64,000 nt of DNA from Oscillospiraceae bacterium (GTDB lineage: Bacteria > Bacillota > Clostridia > Oscillospirales > Ruminococcaceae): positions 109,296 through 173,295 of the forward strand of contig JAFSIC010000007.1 of assembly GCA_017439985.1 (NCBI GenBank), given 5' to 3'. Under the pieces are notes generated by a model that was not told the origin of the DNA, did no database searches, and saw only the letters and a program-made list of their open reading frames with translations. A program made the position numbers and the translations under genes. This document shows positions 31,829 through 40,841 of the stretch, piece after piece; the stretch's first letter is position 1, and the number at the start of each line of letters is the position of its first letter.

Positions 31829-32863
31829 CTATTTTTCCGTTGAATAATCAACAGTCTTTCCATTTGTGAAAAAACTGATCGTGCCGTTAACATCCGTGCG
31901 ACGATACAAAACATCGGCTTTTTTCAGCTTCTGGATCGTTGCCTTGTGAGGATGACCATAGCTGTTGTCCTCGCCGCAGGAGATCGCTGCATAGGTTGGA
32001 GATGCCGCTTTGAAGTACGCAGAGCTGGATGAGGTCTCGCTGCCGTGGTGTCCCATGGTCATCACATCCACGTCCAGATCAACCCCGGAGGCTAAAATCG
32101 CTTTCTCTGCCTGCTCCTCCGCGTCGCCGCTGAACAGGAAGGATGTCTCGCCAAAATCCACACGACAAACCAAAGAGCAATCGTTCAAATCACTTGGCGT
32201 TCCCTGCGGACCGTAGACAGTCAGCAGACCGCCGCTGCCCAAATCGTACTGTGTTCCTACTTTCGGTTCACGATACGGAATACGTCCGATATCCAGCTGT
32301 TCCAGTACATCCAGATAGGTCTGGGTCGATGGCACCAGCTCATCCGGCATAGCACCCATCCAAAACTCAGTCACCTCGACACCTGCCATGACAGTATCCA
32401 TGCCGCCAATGTGATCGGAATGAGCGTGAGTGCCGATCGCCAGGTCAAGCTTCGTCACACCGCGGCGCTGCAGGTGCTCCAGAACCTCGTCACCTTTGTC
32501 GTTTTCGCCGGCGTCAATGAGAACTGCTTTCTCCGAGGTGGTAATGAGAATACTCTCACCCTGTCCCACATCGATGATATCCACACGCATCTCACCCTCT
32601 GCAACAGGAGGCTCGATAGTCACAAGGGTACCATCACCGTAAAGCCAGTTTTCCAGCTCCAGATAGGTTTGCTCCGCCTCTTCCAGCTTAGCGTTCAGAT
32701 AATCCAGAAACTCCGGATCCTTGATGCTTTTCACACAGAAAAACAGCAGCAGACAAACAAGGAAACCGGCAACAAAGGCAATCAGCCAGGTCGGCAGCTT
32801 TTTCATCAGCTTTTGAAGCTGCTTCAGAATTTTTTTGATTTGCTTTTTCTTTCGTTTTGCCAT
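31829..32863 (-). CDS. membrane-anchored ComEC/Rec2-like metallo-beta-lactamase
   Basis: The 344-residue protein has a very basic N-terminus, one membrane helix (about 25-47), a short coiled stretch and an extracytoplasmic beta-lactamase fold. The metal motif is THAHSDHIGG (HxHxDH), with further ligands in FLFSGDAE and TMGHHGSETS. These match the detached nuclease-like domain of competence protein ComEC. There is no ComEC pore domain, so it is not the DNA channel itself. It may degrade extracellular DNA or another phosphodiester outside the cell. It forms an operon with DUF3006. Confidence 0.87.
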   Translation of the reverse strand: MAKRKKKQIKKILKQLQKLMKKLPTWLIAFVAGFLVCLLLFFCVKSIKDPEFLDYLNAKLEEAEQTYLELENWLYGDGTLVTIEPPVAEGEMRVDIIDVGQGESILITTSEKAVLIDAGENDKGDEVLEHLQRRGVTKLDLAIGTHAHSDHIGGMDTVMAGVEVTEFWMGAMPDELVPSTQTYLDVLEQLDIGRIPYREPKVGTQYDLGSGGLLTVYGPQGTPSDLNDCSLVCRVDFGETSFLFSGDAEEQAEKAILASGVDLDVDVMTMGHHGSETSSSSAYFKAASPTYAAISCGEDNSYGHPHKATIQKLKKADVLYRRTDVNGTISFFTNGKTVDYSTEK

Positions 32864-32893
32864 ACTCGATTCTTACTCCATTGATAAAGGGAT

Positions 32894-32928
32894 AAAAAGG
32901 CGTTTTCCGCAGAAAACGCCTTTATTTT
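32894..32928 (-). terminator. terminator of ygiQ-like gene
   Basis: AAAGGCGTTTTC / GAAAACGCCTTT around CGCA; T run on the minus strand. Confidence 0.85.
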
Positions 32929-32929
32929 T

Positions 32930-34882
32930 CTATTTGCCGCGGCGGTTTGGCGCTTTGGCTTTGTGGCGGCTGCCGTGAGTATCATGCTGATGCTTCGCAG
33001 GCTGCTGTCTGCCGCGAACAGGACCGCGCTGGTTCTGCTGAGAGCTCATTTTCTCTCTCTTCTCACGCTGCTGACGCAGATACTGAGCATCCGGCTGTAC
33101 CAGACAATCCGGGCGATTACCGATCAGATCTTCTCTGTGTGCCGCAATCAGCGCCTGAATCACTTCGCGCTGATTTTCTTTCTTGTAGTACTGCATCAAG
33201 GTGCGCTGCATGTACTTATCTTTTGGATCTTTTGGAACGTAAACCTCTTCCAGAGTTTCCGGATCCAAGCCGGTGTAGAACATACAGGTAGAAGAGGTGC
33301 CCGGTGTCGGGTAAAAGTCCTGTACCTGCTCCGGACGCATACGGTTTTTCTTCAGGTAAACTGCCAGTTCCACTGCATCCTTCAGCGTACAACCCGGATG
33401 AGAGGACATCAGATAAGGCACCAGATACTGCTCCTTGCCTGCTCGTTTGGTCTCGTCGTAGAAGGCTTTGACAAACTTATTGAAGTCCTGAACATGTGGC
33501 TTGCCCATCTTATCCAGAACATGGTCTACAACGTGTTCCGGCGCTACTTTCAGCTGACCGCTGATGTGATGACGTACCAGCTCCTGCATAAAGGTTGGAT
33601 TCTTGTCGGCGATCAGATAGTCATAGCGGATACCGGAGCGAACAAAGACCTTCTTCACGCCTTTGATGGCGCGGAGCTTTCTCAGCAGTTCCACATACTC
33701 CATGTGGTCGATATCCATGTTTGGACATGGTTTTGGCGCCAAACATTTGCGATGCTGACAGAGACCATGCTCCAGCTGCTTTTTGCAGGATGGATAGCGG
33801 AAGTTTGCGGTTGGACCGCCAACGTCATGGATATAGCCCTTGAAGTTTGGATTTTTCACCATCGCTTCGGCTTCCTTGATGATGGATTCCTCGCTGCGGG
33901 AAACCACCTGACGACCCTGATGGAAAGTGATCGCACAGAAGTTGCAGTTGCCGAAACAGCCGCGATTCTGCATAATGGAGAATTCCACTTCCTTGATGGC
34001 GTCAACGCCGCCCTGTGCTTCATAATCCGGATGATAGGTTCGCTGGAATGGCAGGTCAAAGACCTTATCCAGTTCTTCGCGTGTCAGAGTCGGCATCGGC
34101 GGATTCTGCACCAGATAGAGATCGTCACCGTGTTTCTGTACAATATGTTTGCCGTAAACCGCATCCTGCCAAATGGTCTGGATCTGATGGGCTTTGGCGT
34201 AGGACACTTTATTTTCGCTTACTTTCTGATAAGAAGCGCAGGTGATATAATCACCTGGCAGCTCAGTCTGTTTGCAGAGATAGCAGACGTTGCGGATATG
34301 ACGCATCTCTGCCGGAGTTTTTCCTTCACGGAAACAGTCACAGATCTGCGCGATAGTTTTCTCACCCATGCCGTAGAGCAGCAGGTCTGCCTCAGAATCC
34401 AGCAGCATGGATGGGCGCACTGCGTCATCCCAGTAGTCGTAGTGGGCAAAGCGGCGCAGAGAAGCCTCCAGACCACCGATAAGGATATAGCTTTCCGGAT
34501 AGAGCTGGCGCAGCATTTTGCTGTATACAATGGTTGCACGGTCAGGACGACGTCCTGCACGACCGCCCGGAGTGTAGGCATCGTCGCTGCGCTTTTTCTT
34601 CGCTGCCGTATAGTGAGCCACCATGGAGTCGATGTTGCCGCCGGTCACGAGGAAGGCATACTTCGGCTGACCGAAAATCTGATAATCCTGTGGTTTAACC
34701 GGCTGAGAGATGATACCGATGGAAAAGCCCATGGATTCGATAACGCGGGAAATGATCGCCGCACCGAAGCTTGGGTGATCCACATAAGCATCACCGATGA
34801 TATATACAAAGTCCAGCTGATCCCAGCCGCGCGCTTTGGCGTCGGCCATGGTCACCGGAAGGAATTTGGAACGATCTGGCAT
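32930..34882 (-). CDS. YgiQ family radical SAM protein
   Basis: The 650-residue protein has an N-terminal cobalamin-like region (FLPVTMADAKARGWDQLDFV, then YIIGDAYVDHPSFGAAII). The radical SAM cluster motif is CFGNCNFCAITFHQG (CxxxCxxC), and the C-terminal half matches YgiQ/UPF0313 (VAPEHVVDHVLDKMGKP, QDFYPTPGTSSTCMFYTG). The extreme C-terminus is a disordered basic tail (RGPVRGRQQPAKHQHDTHG). The reaction is unknown. It stands as a single gene ended by a terminator. Confidence 0.93.
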   Translation of the reverse strand: MPDRSKFLPVTMADAKARGWDQLDFVYIIGDAYVDHPSFGAAIISRVIESMGFSIGIISQPVKPQDYQIFGQPKYAFLVTGGNIDSMVAHYTAAKKKRSDDAYTPGGRAGRRPDRATIVYSKMLRQLYPESYILIGGLEASLRRFAHYDYWDDAVRPSMLLDSEADLLLYGMGEKTIAQICDCFREGKTPAEMRHIRNVCYLCKQTELPGDYITCASYQKVSENKVSYAKAHQIQTIWQDAVYGKHIVQKHGDDLYLVQNPPMPTLTREELDKVFDLPFQRTYHPDYEAQGGVDAIKEVEFSIMQNRGCFGNCNFCAITFHQGRQVVSRSEESIIKEAEAMVKNPNFKGYIHDVGGPTANFRYPSCKKQLEHGLCQHRKCLAPKPCPNMDIDHMEYVELLRKLRAIKGVKKVFVRSGIRYDYLIADKNPTFMQELVRHHISGQLKVAPEHVVDHVLDKMGKPHVQDFNKFVKAFYDETKRAGKEQYLVPYLMSSHPGCTLKDAVELAVYLKKNRMRPEQVQDFYPTPGTSSTCMFYTGLDPETLEEVYVPKDPKDKYMQRTLMQYYKKENQREVIQALIAAHREDLIGNRPDCLVQPDAQYLRQQREKREKMSSQQNQRGPVRGRQQPAKHQHDTHGSRHKAKAPNRRGK

Positions 34883-34929
34883 AGTTTCAGTCCGTCCTTT
34901 CGATTAGATTACATTTTATTATAACATAA

Positions 34930-35442
34930 TTACAGGTGATAGTCCACGGTATATGTATCGTCAATCAACAGATACGAGCAAGCATATTTCTGACAAAGGT
35001 GCAAATTTTCCTTATTATCCCGAATCAGTTCCTCCTGACTCAAGCCACTGTCATCCAAACGCTGTTCCACGATCGAAGCATAGGCTTTGATGTCCTCGAA
35101 GTGATTTCGGATATAGTTCTCACTGAAAATCAGACAGATGTAACGAATATGCTCCAAATATTCAGCCGAAAAGTCTTTTTTCCAGTCAAATGGAATATAG
35201 CAGCCTTCGATGATCATATTTTGATGATTTTCCACCGCAGTTTTTATCATTTCCCGAACGATGGGCCAAAGATAATCTTTCAGTTTATCATCATCCATAG
35301 GAGTTAAACTTGTCTGTCCGCTGCGGATCAGACCCATTTTCAGATGGTCGATGGACAGATAGGGGTAGTGATACCGCTCCAACAATTTCTGTGCCAGAGC
35401 GGTTTTCCCTGTATGGCTTGCGCCGGAAATCAGCAAAATCAA
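34930..35442 (-). CDS. P-loop kinase-like protein (zeta-toxin/adenylate-kinase type)
   Basis: The 170-residue protein starts with a strand and a Walker A loop (MILLISGASHTGKTALAQ). YPYLSIDHLKMGLIRSG resembles the substrate-facing segment of small-molecule kinases, and MIIEGCYIPFDW the second strand. The size and order fit AAA_33/zeta-like kinases that phosphorylate a small substrate. The substrate is unknown. Its start lies within the last codons of the upstream membrane-anchored gene, so the two are translationally coupled with DUF402 in one operon. There is no antitoxin-like gene beside it. Confidence 0.7.
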   Translation of the reverse strand: MILLISGASHTGKTALAQKLLERYHYPYLSIDHLKMGLIRSGQTSLTPMDDDKLKDYLWPIVREMIKTAVENHQNMIIEGCYIPFDWKKDFSAEYLEHIRYICLIFSENYIRNHFEDIKAYASIVEQRLDDSGLSQEELIRDNKENLHLCQKYACSYLLIDDTYTVDYHL

Positions 35443-35876
35443 AATGCAAACCTCTTTTCAAACAAATAGATAGTCTCCAAATCATTTAGTTCATGATCAA
35501 CTTTTACGGCTTTTAATGCTTCCAGAACCTCATCTGTAATCTCCTTGAACTGCTCTGGATAGAAAATCGCATGATTCCACATACTGTGGAAGTAACCAGA
35601 GTAGGATATCGCCAAATCATCATGATCGGTCAACCAGGCATAATCGCTGACCGCAACATAAGCCGCATAAATATGAGAAATTGCTGTGGTATACTCCGCC
35701 TCATCGCCACTTTCCTGATAGCCCTCCAGACGCTGAATGGTAAAGCTGACTTCCTGCTGGAATGTAGCTAAATGCTGCTCTTTCAGCTTCTGATTCTCGG
35801 AATACTGAAATCCATTAAACACGAGAGAAGCAGCCAGCAATCCACATACGATCATGTTCAAAACTTTTTTCTTCAT
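35439..35876 (-). CDS. membrane-anchored helical protein of unknown function
   Basis: Starting at MKKKVLNMIVCGLL (ATG within the ATGA overlap with the previous stop codon, GGAGGAAG upstream) the product is 145 residues. Residues 4-22 form a single membrane anchor; the rest is helical with many aromatic residues (DYAWLTDHDDLAISYSGYFHSMWNH). No family was recognised. Gene order DUF402, this gene, kinase is tight on the minus strand. Confidence 0.65.
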   Translation of the reverse strand: MKKKVLNMIVCGLLAASLVFNGFQYSENQKLKEQHLATFQQEVSFTIQRLEGYQESGDEAEYTTAISHIYAAYVAVSDYAWLTDHDDLAISYSGYFHSMWNHAIFYPEQFKEITDEVLEALKAVKVDHELNDLETIYLFEKRFAF

Positions 35877-36415
35877 TTCTCTTCCTCCTTCAGCTGTGTG
35901 AACAACTCCTCGCAAAATACTTTTAGCTTCGGCAGCTGCTGTGGAAGCTCCTTCATCAGTTCCTGCGCCCAGAGATGAGCCATTTGATGTTGCTCCGCGG
36001 TGATTTCACCATCCTGCAGGGCTTCGTCCAGCTCATCGGCATCCAGCAAGTCCAAACGACCGTCCGGCATCATCACTACATCCAGATAAATGTCCGTGAA
36101 CCAGCTGTCGCGGGAACCAAGCAGCTGATTTTCCAACGTAATATCAAAATAATATTGGGTGATCTCGCCGCTGCTGTCCACCATCACCGTCAGCCACCAA
36201 TGGCAGTCTGCCATTGCAATTTGCAGCCAGTGGTAATCGTCCTGATAGATCACAACCGGCTCTCCGCGGAATTGTCCCACACCTGTCTTTGCAGCTTTGA
36301 TGATATGGATCAGCGCCGCCTCGCCCTGCAGGCCGTTTTTCTCCCAGCAGCAGTGAAAATCTTTGCGCTCCAGTACATTCCGCCAACCATATCGTCCCAA
36401 TTCTTTCCGCTTCAT
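35873..36415 (-). CDS. DUF402 domain protein
   Basis: I choose the start MKRKELGRYGWRN with GAGGGG about 10 bases upstream; a possible earlier start at 36451 has no site. The about 180-residue protein contains the DUF402 core (ITQYYFDITLENQLL, DSWFTDIYLDVVMMPDGRLDLLDADELDEAL). Acidic residues in DIYLDV and LDADELDEA are those that bind metal in this fold. Known members include nucleoside-phosphate hydrolases related to YtkD/Ntdp, which dephosphorylate nucleoside di- or triphosphates; that activity is plausible but not certain here. It is first in a three-gene operon. Confidence 0.78.
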   Translation of the reverse strand: MKRKELGRYGWRNVLERKDFHCCWEKNGLQGEAALIHIIKAAKTGVGQFRGEPVVIYQDDYHWLQIAMADCHWWLTVMVDSSGEITQYYFDITLENQLLGSRDSWFTDIYLDVVMMPDGRLDLLDADELDEALQDGEITAEQHQMAHLWAQELMKELPQQLPKLKVFCEELFTQLKEEEK

Positions 36416-36541
36416 GGATAAAATCCCCTCACATTTCCGTTCAAACTGCACAAATCTCAGCCATCAAACTTTGTCTGTTATTCATTTTAGCACAAATCGA
36501 AAAAAATGGCTATAAAATGCGGATTTTTTTGAAAAAATCCC

Positions 36542-36570
36542 TTGACAAATCGGCTTTCCTGCACTATAAT
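36542..36570 (+). promoter_or_regulatory. promoter of rplJ-rplL
   Basis: TTGACA (36542-36547)-N17-TATAAT (36565-36570), a consensus sigma-A promoter about 190 bases before the rplJ start. Confidence 0.88.
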
Positions 36571-36577
36571 AATGGAG

Positions 36578-36740
36578 CTGTCATAAATTCCATAGACAGC
36601 AGGTGCATTTGCTGAATTGCTTCCGATGGAAGCTGCCTGCCGAGGAAATAGTGATGAAATTGATTGCCTTCGGGCTTTACGATGAATTCATTCGCTCTTT
36701 CCTTACTGGAAAGGGCGTTTTTCTTTTACTTGCACCTGAA
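36578..36740 (+). promoter_or_regulatory. ribosomal protein L10 leader (autoregulatory)
   Basis: The untranslated region before rplJ has CAGGTGCA (36600-36607) able to pair with TGCACCTG (36731-36738), closing a multi-branched structure. It includes the CCTGCCGAGGAA segment typical of Firmicute L10 leaders. Inside lies a terminator-like hairpin CGCTCTTTCC / GGAAAGGGCG with a T run (36693-36722). By analogy L10-L12 binding controls readthrough or translation. Confidence 0.75.
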
Positions 36741-36765
36741 CAAAAACTTCAGGAGGTGAATTGAT

Positions 36766-37311
36766 TTGCCAAACGAAAAAGTTTTGCTTCAGAAACAGCA
36801 GTACGTTGCTGAGCTCAAAGAGAAAGTAAACAACTCTGTAGCCGGCGTACTGGTAGACTACAAAGGTATCACCGTAGAAGCTGATACCAAGCTCCGTAAA
36901 GAAATGCGTGAAGCTGGCGTAGAATACCGCGTTGTTAAGAACACCATGCTCCGTCTTGCACTGAAAGATTCCGCTTACGAAGAAATGTCTTCCGTACTGG
37001 AAAACACCACCGCACTGGCAGTATCTGAAAATGATCCAGTTGCTGCTGCAAAAATCCTCTGCAAATACGCAGAAGATTCCAAAGGTGCTTTCTCCGTTAA
37101 AGCAGGTTTCTGCGATGGTAAAGTACTGAGCCAGGCAGAAGTTGAAGAACTTGCTAAACTGCCTAACCGTGAAGGCCTGCTGTCCATGCTGCTTAGCGCC
37201 CTCACCGGTAACCTCAGAGGTCTGGCTTGCGCTATTAACGCAATCGCTGAAAAAATGGAAGCTCCAGCTGAAGAAGCTGCTGCTCCTGCAGAAGAAGCTG
37301 CTGCTGAATAA
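36766..37311 (+). CDS. rplJ: 50S ribosomal protein L10
   Basis: The 181-residue protein starts at TTG with AGGAGGTG upstream ([12 protein letters not shown]). [33 protein letters not shown] is diagnostic. The C-terminal helical part that binds L12 dimers is followed by an Ala/Glu-rich tail ([16 protein letters not shown]). L10 anchors L12 on the ribosomal stalk and represses its own operon through the leader. The usual upstream rplK-rplA genes are absent here. Confidence 0.96.
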   Translation: MPNEKVLLQKQQYVAELKEKVNNSVAGVLVDYKGITVEADTKLRKEMREAGVEYRVVKNTMLRLALKDSAYEEMSSVLENTTALAVSENDPVAAAKILCKYAEDSKGAFSVKAGFCDGKVLSQAEVEELAKLPNREGLLSMLLSALTGNLRGLACAINAIAEKMEAPAEEAAAPAEEAAAE

Positions 37312-37388
37312 TCAGTCGCTCTTCGCCCCTGAGATCTTCGGCTTTATGCCGAACCCAATTTAAACATAAAAATTATGGAGGTATCATC

Positions 37389-37763
37389 ATGGCTTCTGAA
37401 AAAATCCTGAACATTGTAGAAGAAGTTAAAACCCTGACCGTTCTCGAACTGAATGAACTGGTTAAAGCTATCGAAGAAGAATTCGGCGTTACCGCTGCTG
37501 CTCCAGTAGCAGTTATGGCTGGTCCAGCTGCTGGCCCAGTAGTTGAAGAAAAAACCGAATTCGACGTTGTACTGACCAACGCTGGCGCTTCCAAAATGGG
37601 CGTTATCAAACTGGTTAAAGAAATGACCGGTCTGGGCCTGAAAGAAGCTAAAGCTCTGGTAGACGAAGCTCCAAAAACTGTTAAAGAAGCAGTTTCCAAA
37701 GCAGACGCTGAAGAAATGAAAAAACAGCTGGAAGAAGCTGGCGCAACCGTAGAACTGAAATAA
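37389..37763 (+). CDS. rplL: 50S ribosomal protein L7/L12
   Basis: The 124-residue protein has the N-terminal dimerisation helices ([21 protein letters not shown]), an Ala/Pro/Gly-rich hinge and the C-terminal factor-binding domain ([22 protein letters not shown]). GGAGGT precedes the ATG. It is followed by a terminator, not by rpoB as in most Clostridia, so the rif-region gene order is broken here. Codon choice is strongly biased. Confidence 0.97.
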   Translation: MASEKILNIVEEVKTLTVLELNELVKAIEEEFGVTAAAPVAVMAGPAAGPVVEEKTEFDVVLTNAGASKMGVIKLVKEMTGLGLKEAKALVDEAPKTVKEAVSKADAEEMKKQLEEAGATVELK

Positions 37764-37783
37764 TTTCTATTTTGCACTTTTTC

Positions 37784-37818
37784 AAGCAGCCATCCGAATG
37801 GGTGGCTGCTTTTTTTAT
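37784..37818 (+). terminator. terminator of rplJL
   Basis: AAGCAGCCATCC / GGGTGGCTGCTT around GAAT, with seven Ts. Confidence 0.85.
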
Positions 37819-37922
37819 TCGTTAATTTTTCGTGAAGTCATTGCAATCCTGCCAAAATGTGATAGGATATACTTGAAAAAGCCTTTATTTGATGAAGGTT
37901 GTGAGACAAAGGAGGTTATTCT

Positions 37923-38744
37923 ATGTATGAACGCCCACATTGGGATCGCCCGATGCTGAAAGATTACGCGAAAGGCTCCCTGAAGAACTTTTATTGGAAA
38001 GCTGTGCTTGCCAGTCTGATCGTTTCGATCCTGACCGGTGCCGGCTTGAACACCGGCAGTAATTCCGGCGTAAAGGTGGAGCAGGAATTCAGCAACAACA
38101 CCCTGCAGAATCCAGCCTTTACGGTTAACGATGTTCCTGTCACTCTGGAGGAATTCCTCTTCCCGGGCAATCCTTCCGACGCAGAGATTTTCGGTATTGT
38201 TGGCTTGATCTTCCTGGTTGTGGCACTGGTTGCTCTTGTTATCGGCAGTGTTTATTCCATCTTCATTGCGAATCCGCTGACCGTCGGTCACAATCGTTTC
38301 TATCTGGACAGCCGCTTCGCACCAACTGATATCGGCCGCATCTTCAGCGGCTTCACCGGCGGTAACTACGGCAATGTCGTAAAAACCATGTTCCTGAAAA
38401 GCCTGTACGAATTCGGCTGGACCCTGCTCTTTATTATTCCGGGTATCATCAAAAGCTATGAGTACGCTATGGTTCCGTATATTCTGGCGGAGAATCCCGA
38501 TATCTCCTCCGAACGCGCCTTTGAATTATCCAAAGAAATGATGAACGGCCGCAAATGGGATCTGTTTGTGCTGGATCTGTCCTTCTTTGGCTGGAGTCTG
38601 CTGGCAAGTATTGTGGTCATTGGCCATATCTTCCTGAATCCATACATCAATGCGACTCATGCCGAGGTTTATCTCTGGCTGCGCTACGATGCGCTGCACA
38701 ACGGCTACGCACAGCCTTCTGAACTGAATGGTCTGATTGCGTAA
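37923..38744 (+). CDS. DUF975 multi-pass membrane protein
   Basis: The 273-residue protein has about five or six hydrophobic segments and the DUF975 signatures GIIKSYEYAMVPYILAENPDI and AFELSKEMMNGRKWDLF. The N-terminus contains the family's basic LKDYAKGSLKNFYWKA helix. AAAGGAGG precedes the ATG. The family function is unknown, though its members are common in Firmicutes and lactobacilli. A terminator follows, and it stands alone. Confidence 0.85.
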   Translation: MYERPHWDRPMLKDYAKGSLKNFYWKAVLASLIVSILTGAGLNTGSNSGVKVEQEFSNNTLQNPAFTVNDVPVTLEEFLFPGNPSDAEIFGIVGLIFLVVALVALVIGSVYSIFIANPLTVGHNRFYLDSRFAPTDIGRIFSGFTGGNYGNVVKTMFLKSLYEFGWTLLFIIPGIIKSYEYAMVPYILAENPDISSERAFELSKEMMNGRKWDLFVLDLSFFGWSLLASIVVIGHIFLNPYINATHAEVYLWLRYDALHNGYAQPSELNGLIA

Positions 38745-38774
38745 TCGCGTGAATACAATCAAGTAAGCTACATC

Positions 38775-38801
38775 ATGGGCATCGTTCTGATGCCCATTTT
38801 T
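38775..38801 (+). terminator. terminator of DUF975 gene
   Basis: ATGGGCATC / GATGCCCAT with a five-base loop and a T run. Confidence 0.75.
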
Positions 38802-38833
38802 CCTATGATCCTTTAATCGAAAGGAGTTTGCCC

Positions 38834-40765
38834 ATGAAATCACAGAAAATCATTGCCTTACTGCTGGCGGCTGTTTTGCTGTTCAATCTCAGTGCCTGTC
38901 AGCCCCGGAACGAGCTTGAACAACCAGGAGACATTCTTCCTCAAGAACAGCCGGAACAGCCTCAGGAGCCGCCTGCAGCGCCTGAGAGCACGCCTCCTGC
39001 TGAGGAAAGCACCGAGCCCGCTTTCCCAACTTCCTACGACAGCGTCGAGGAAATGCAGGCAGCCTTTGACCAGTTCATTTTGAATGAGTTTGTTTCCCAG
39101 TTGGAAGGGGACTATCTGAGCATCCATCAGACTCTCCGCCATCCGGAGGTGTATGGTATCGATCTCAGTGAAGCCGAAGTTACTTTGGGTGAAGCTGTCA
39201 GCGAGGAATATCTGGCAGAGGCCAGAGCCGAAAACCTGAAACTGAAAGAACAATTTGAGACCTTCGACTACGCACTTCTGACCCCTGAACAGCAGGAGAC
39301 CTACGGCGTTTATGAATATCTGCTGAATAACGCTCTGGACTCCATGAAGGAAGAATTCGTTTATATGGGCGGTGCTTTCACCCCTATGCAAGGTCTGCAA
39401 AACGATATTTCTTCTTTGTTGATGGAGTTCAGCTTCTATGAAGAAGCTGACGTGAAAGCCTATTTGGAGATGATGCGGGATGTTCCTCGTTATGTGGAGG
39501 ATACCCTTGCCTACACCCGCAAACAGGCCGAGTTGGGCTATTTCATGCCTGATGTATCCGCACAATCCACATTGAGCTACTGCAAAAAGCTTCTGAAAAG
39601 CGGCATGGACTCCGCGCTGCTGTCTTCGGTGCTGTACAACATCGAAAGCTGCGACTTCCTCAGCTCTGCGCAGGTTCAGAGCTATCAAACGGAAGCTCGC
39701 CAAATCTTCGCAGACTGTATCCTCCCTGCGTATCAGAATATTCACGACTGTATTTCTTCCCTCATGGACCCAATGAACAATCAGATGGGTCTGGCTTGGT
39801 TTGAAAACGGTGCGGAATATTACGAATACCTCTTCCGCCTGAAAACCGGCAGTTCCCGCTCCGTCAATGCAACGAAGCTGCTGTTGGAGCATTATATGAA
39901 CAGCGCCATGGAGGAGATTTCTGCCATCGCCGCACGAAACAAACCATCCTACCGCGCTTATCTGTATCAGGGGCTTCACACCGGCTATGAGGGCGGAGGC
40001 TCTATCCTCAATGATTTGGAAACCTGGGTTTGGGATAACTTTCCGTATATAGAACCGGTGAATTATACTGTTGATTATCTGGATCCGCAGGTTGCCGTCG
40101 ATGGCGTTACAGCATATTATGTTGTTCCTCCGTTGGACAGCGACATGACACAGAAAATCAAGATCAATCCATCGGGTATCACGAATGCTGATGACCCATC
40201 GACATTCAGCACCATGGCCCATGAAGGTCTGCCGGGTCATCTCTATCAGACCAACTACGTTCTTCAGAATCTGGATGACCCATTCCGTCAGTCCGTATCC
40301 ATTCTCGGCTACTCCGAAGGCTATGCCACCTATGTGGAGATCCTGTCCCTGAACTACCTGAACAACATCGAACAGGATGAGGAGAATGAATACGCCTTTG
40401 ATGCTGACGAGGTCGCGTTGGCTCAGTATTATACTCTCTTTGAAAACTGCCTGATTGCGCTCTGCGATATCGGCATCCACTACGACCGCTGGACCGAGGG
40501 CGATATGCTGCTCTTCATGCAGCAATATCTGGATATCGATGATGTCAGCGGAATCTACAATCAGCTGGTTGGCGATCCGGCGGGCTTCCTCTCCTACTAT
40601 GTTGGCTGCGTTGAAATGCTGGAACTGCGTCGCATGGCGCAGGAGGAATTGGGTGACCGTTTCCGCGAAATCGACTTCCACGAAACCATTCTCAAAGGCG
40701 GCGATCTTCCTTTCTCCGTGCTGAAAAAGAACGTCGAAGCTTACATTGAAGAAAATAAAGCGTAA
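38834..40765 (+). CDS. DUF885 family lipoprotein (putative metallopeptidase)
   Basis: ATG 38834 with AAAGGAG is preferred to a TTG two codons earlier. The 643-residue protein has a lipobox (LSAC, Cys22), a Glu/Pro-rich tether (about 25-62) and a DUF885 domain. The conserved HEGLPGH in AHEGLPGHLYQTNY (about 470) and the later EGYATYVE are the expected zinc-binding elements of this gluzincin-like family. It should be an extracellular, membrane-tethered peptidase. Substrate and gene symbol are unknown. It stands alone, directly before the MFS promoter. Confidence 0.85.
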   Translation: MKSQKIIALLLAAVLLFNLSACQPRNELEQPGDILPQEQPEQPQEPPAAPESTPPAEESTEPAFPTSYDSVEEMQAAFDQFILNEFVSQLEGDYLSIHQTLRHPEVYGIDLSEAEVTLGEAVSEEYLAEARAENLKLKEQFETFDYALLTPEQQETYGVYEYLLNNALDSMKEEFVYMGGAFTPMQGLQNDISSLLMEFSFYEEADVKAYLEMMRDVPRYVEDTLAYTRKQAELGYFMPDVSAQSTLSYCKKLLKSGMDSALLSSVLYNIESCDFLSSAQVQSYQTEARQIFADCILPAYQNIHDCISSLMDPMNNQMGLAWFENGAEYYEYLFRLKTGSSRSVNATKLLLEHYMNSAMEEISAIAARNKPSYRAYLYQGLHTGYEGGGSILNDLETWVWDNFPYIEPVNYTVDYLDPQVAVDGVTAYYVVPPLDSDMTQKIKINPSGITNADDPSTFSTMAHEGLPGHLYQTNYVLQNLDDPFRQSVSILGYSEGYATYVEILSLNYLNNIEQDEENEYAFDADEVALAQYYTLFENCLIALCDIGIHYDRWTEGDMLLFMQQYLDIDDVSGIYNQLVGDPAGFLSYYVGCVEMLELRRMAQEELGDRFREIDFHETILKGGDLPFSVLKKNVEAYIEENKA

Positions 40766-40780
40766 ATGGATAGCCTTGGT

Positions 40781-40809
40781 TTGACAACAGTGCAAACTAA
40801 GGCTATACT
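40781..40809 (+). promoter_or_regulatory. promoter of the MFS transporter
   Basis: TTGACA (40781-40786)-N17-TATACT (40804-40809). It predicts transcription from about 40816, only about 25 bases before the proposed AUC start. Confidence 0.85.
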
Positions 40810-40841
40810 TTTGTTGTATTTCCTATGAGGGGGTTATTCCA

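Noticed and set aside
32963-34924. Long plus-strand frame opposite the YgiQ gene
   Set aside because: The minus strand encodes a clear radical SAM protein with CxxxCxxC; the opposite frame has no ribosome binding site or domain.
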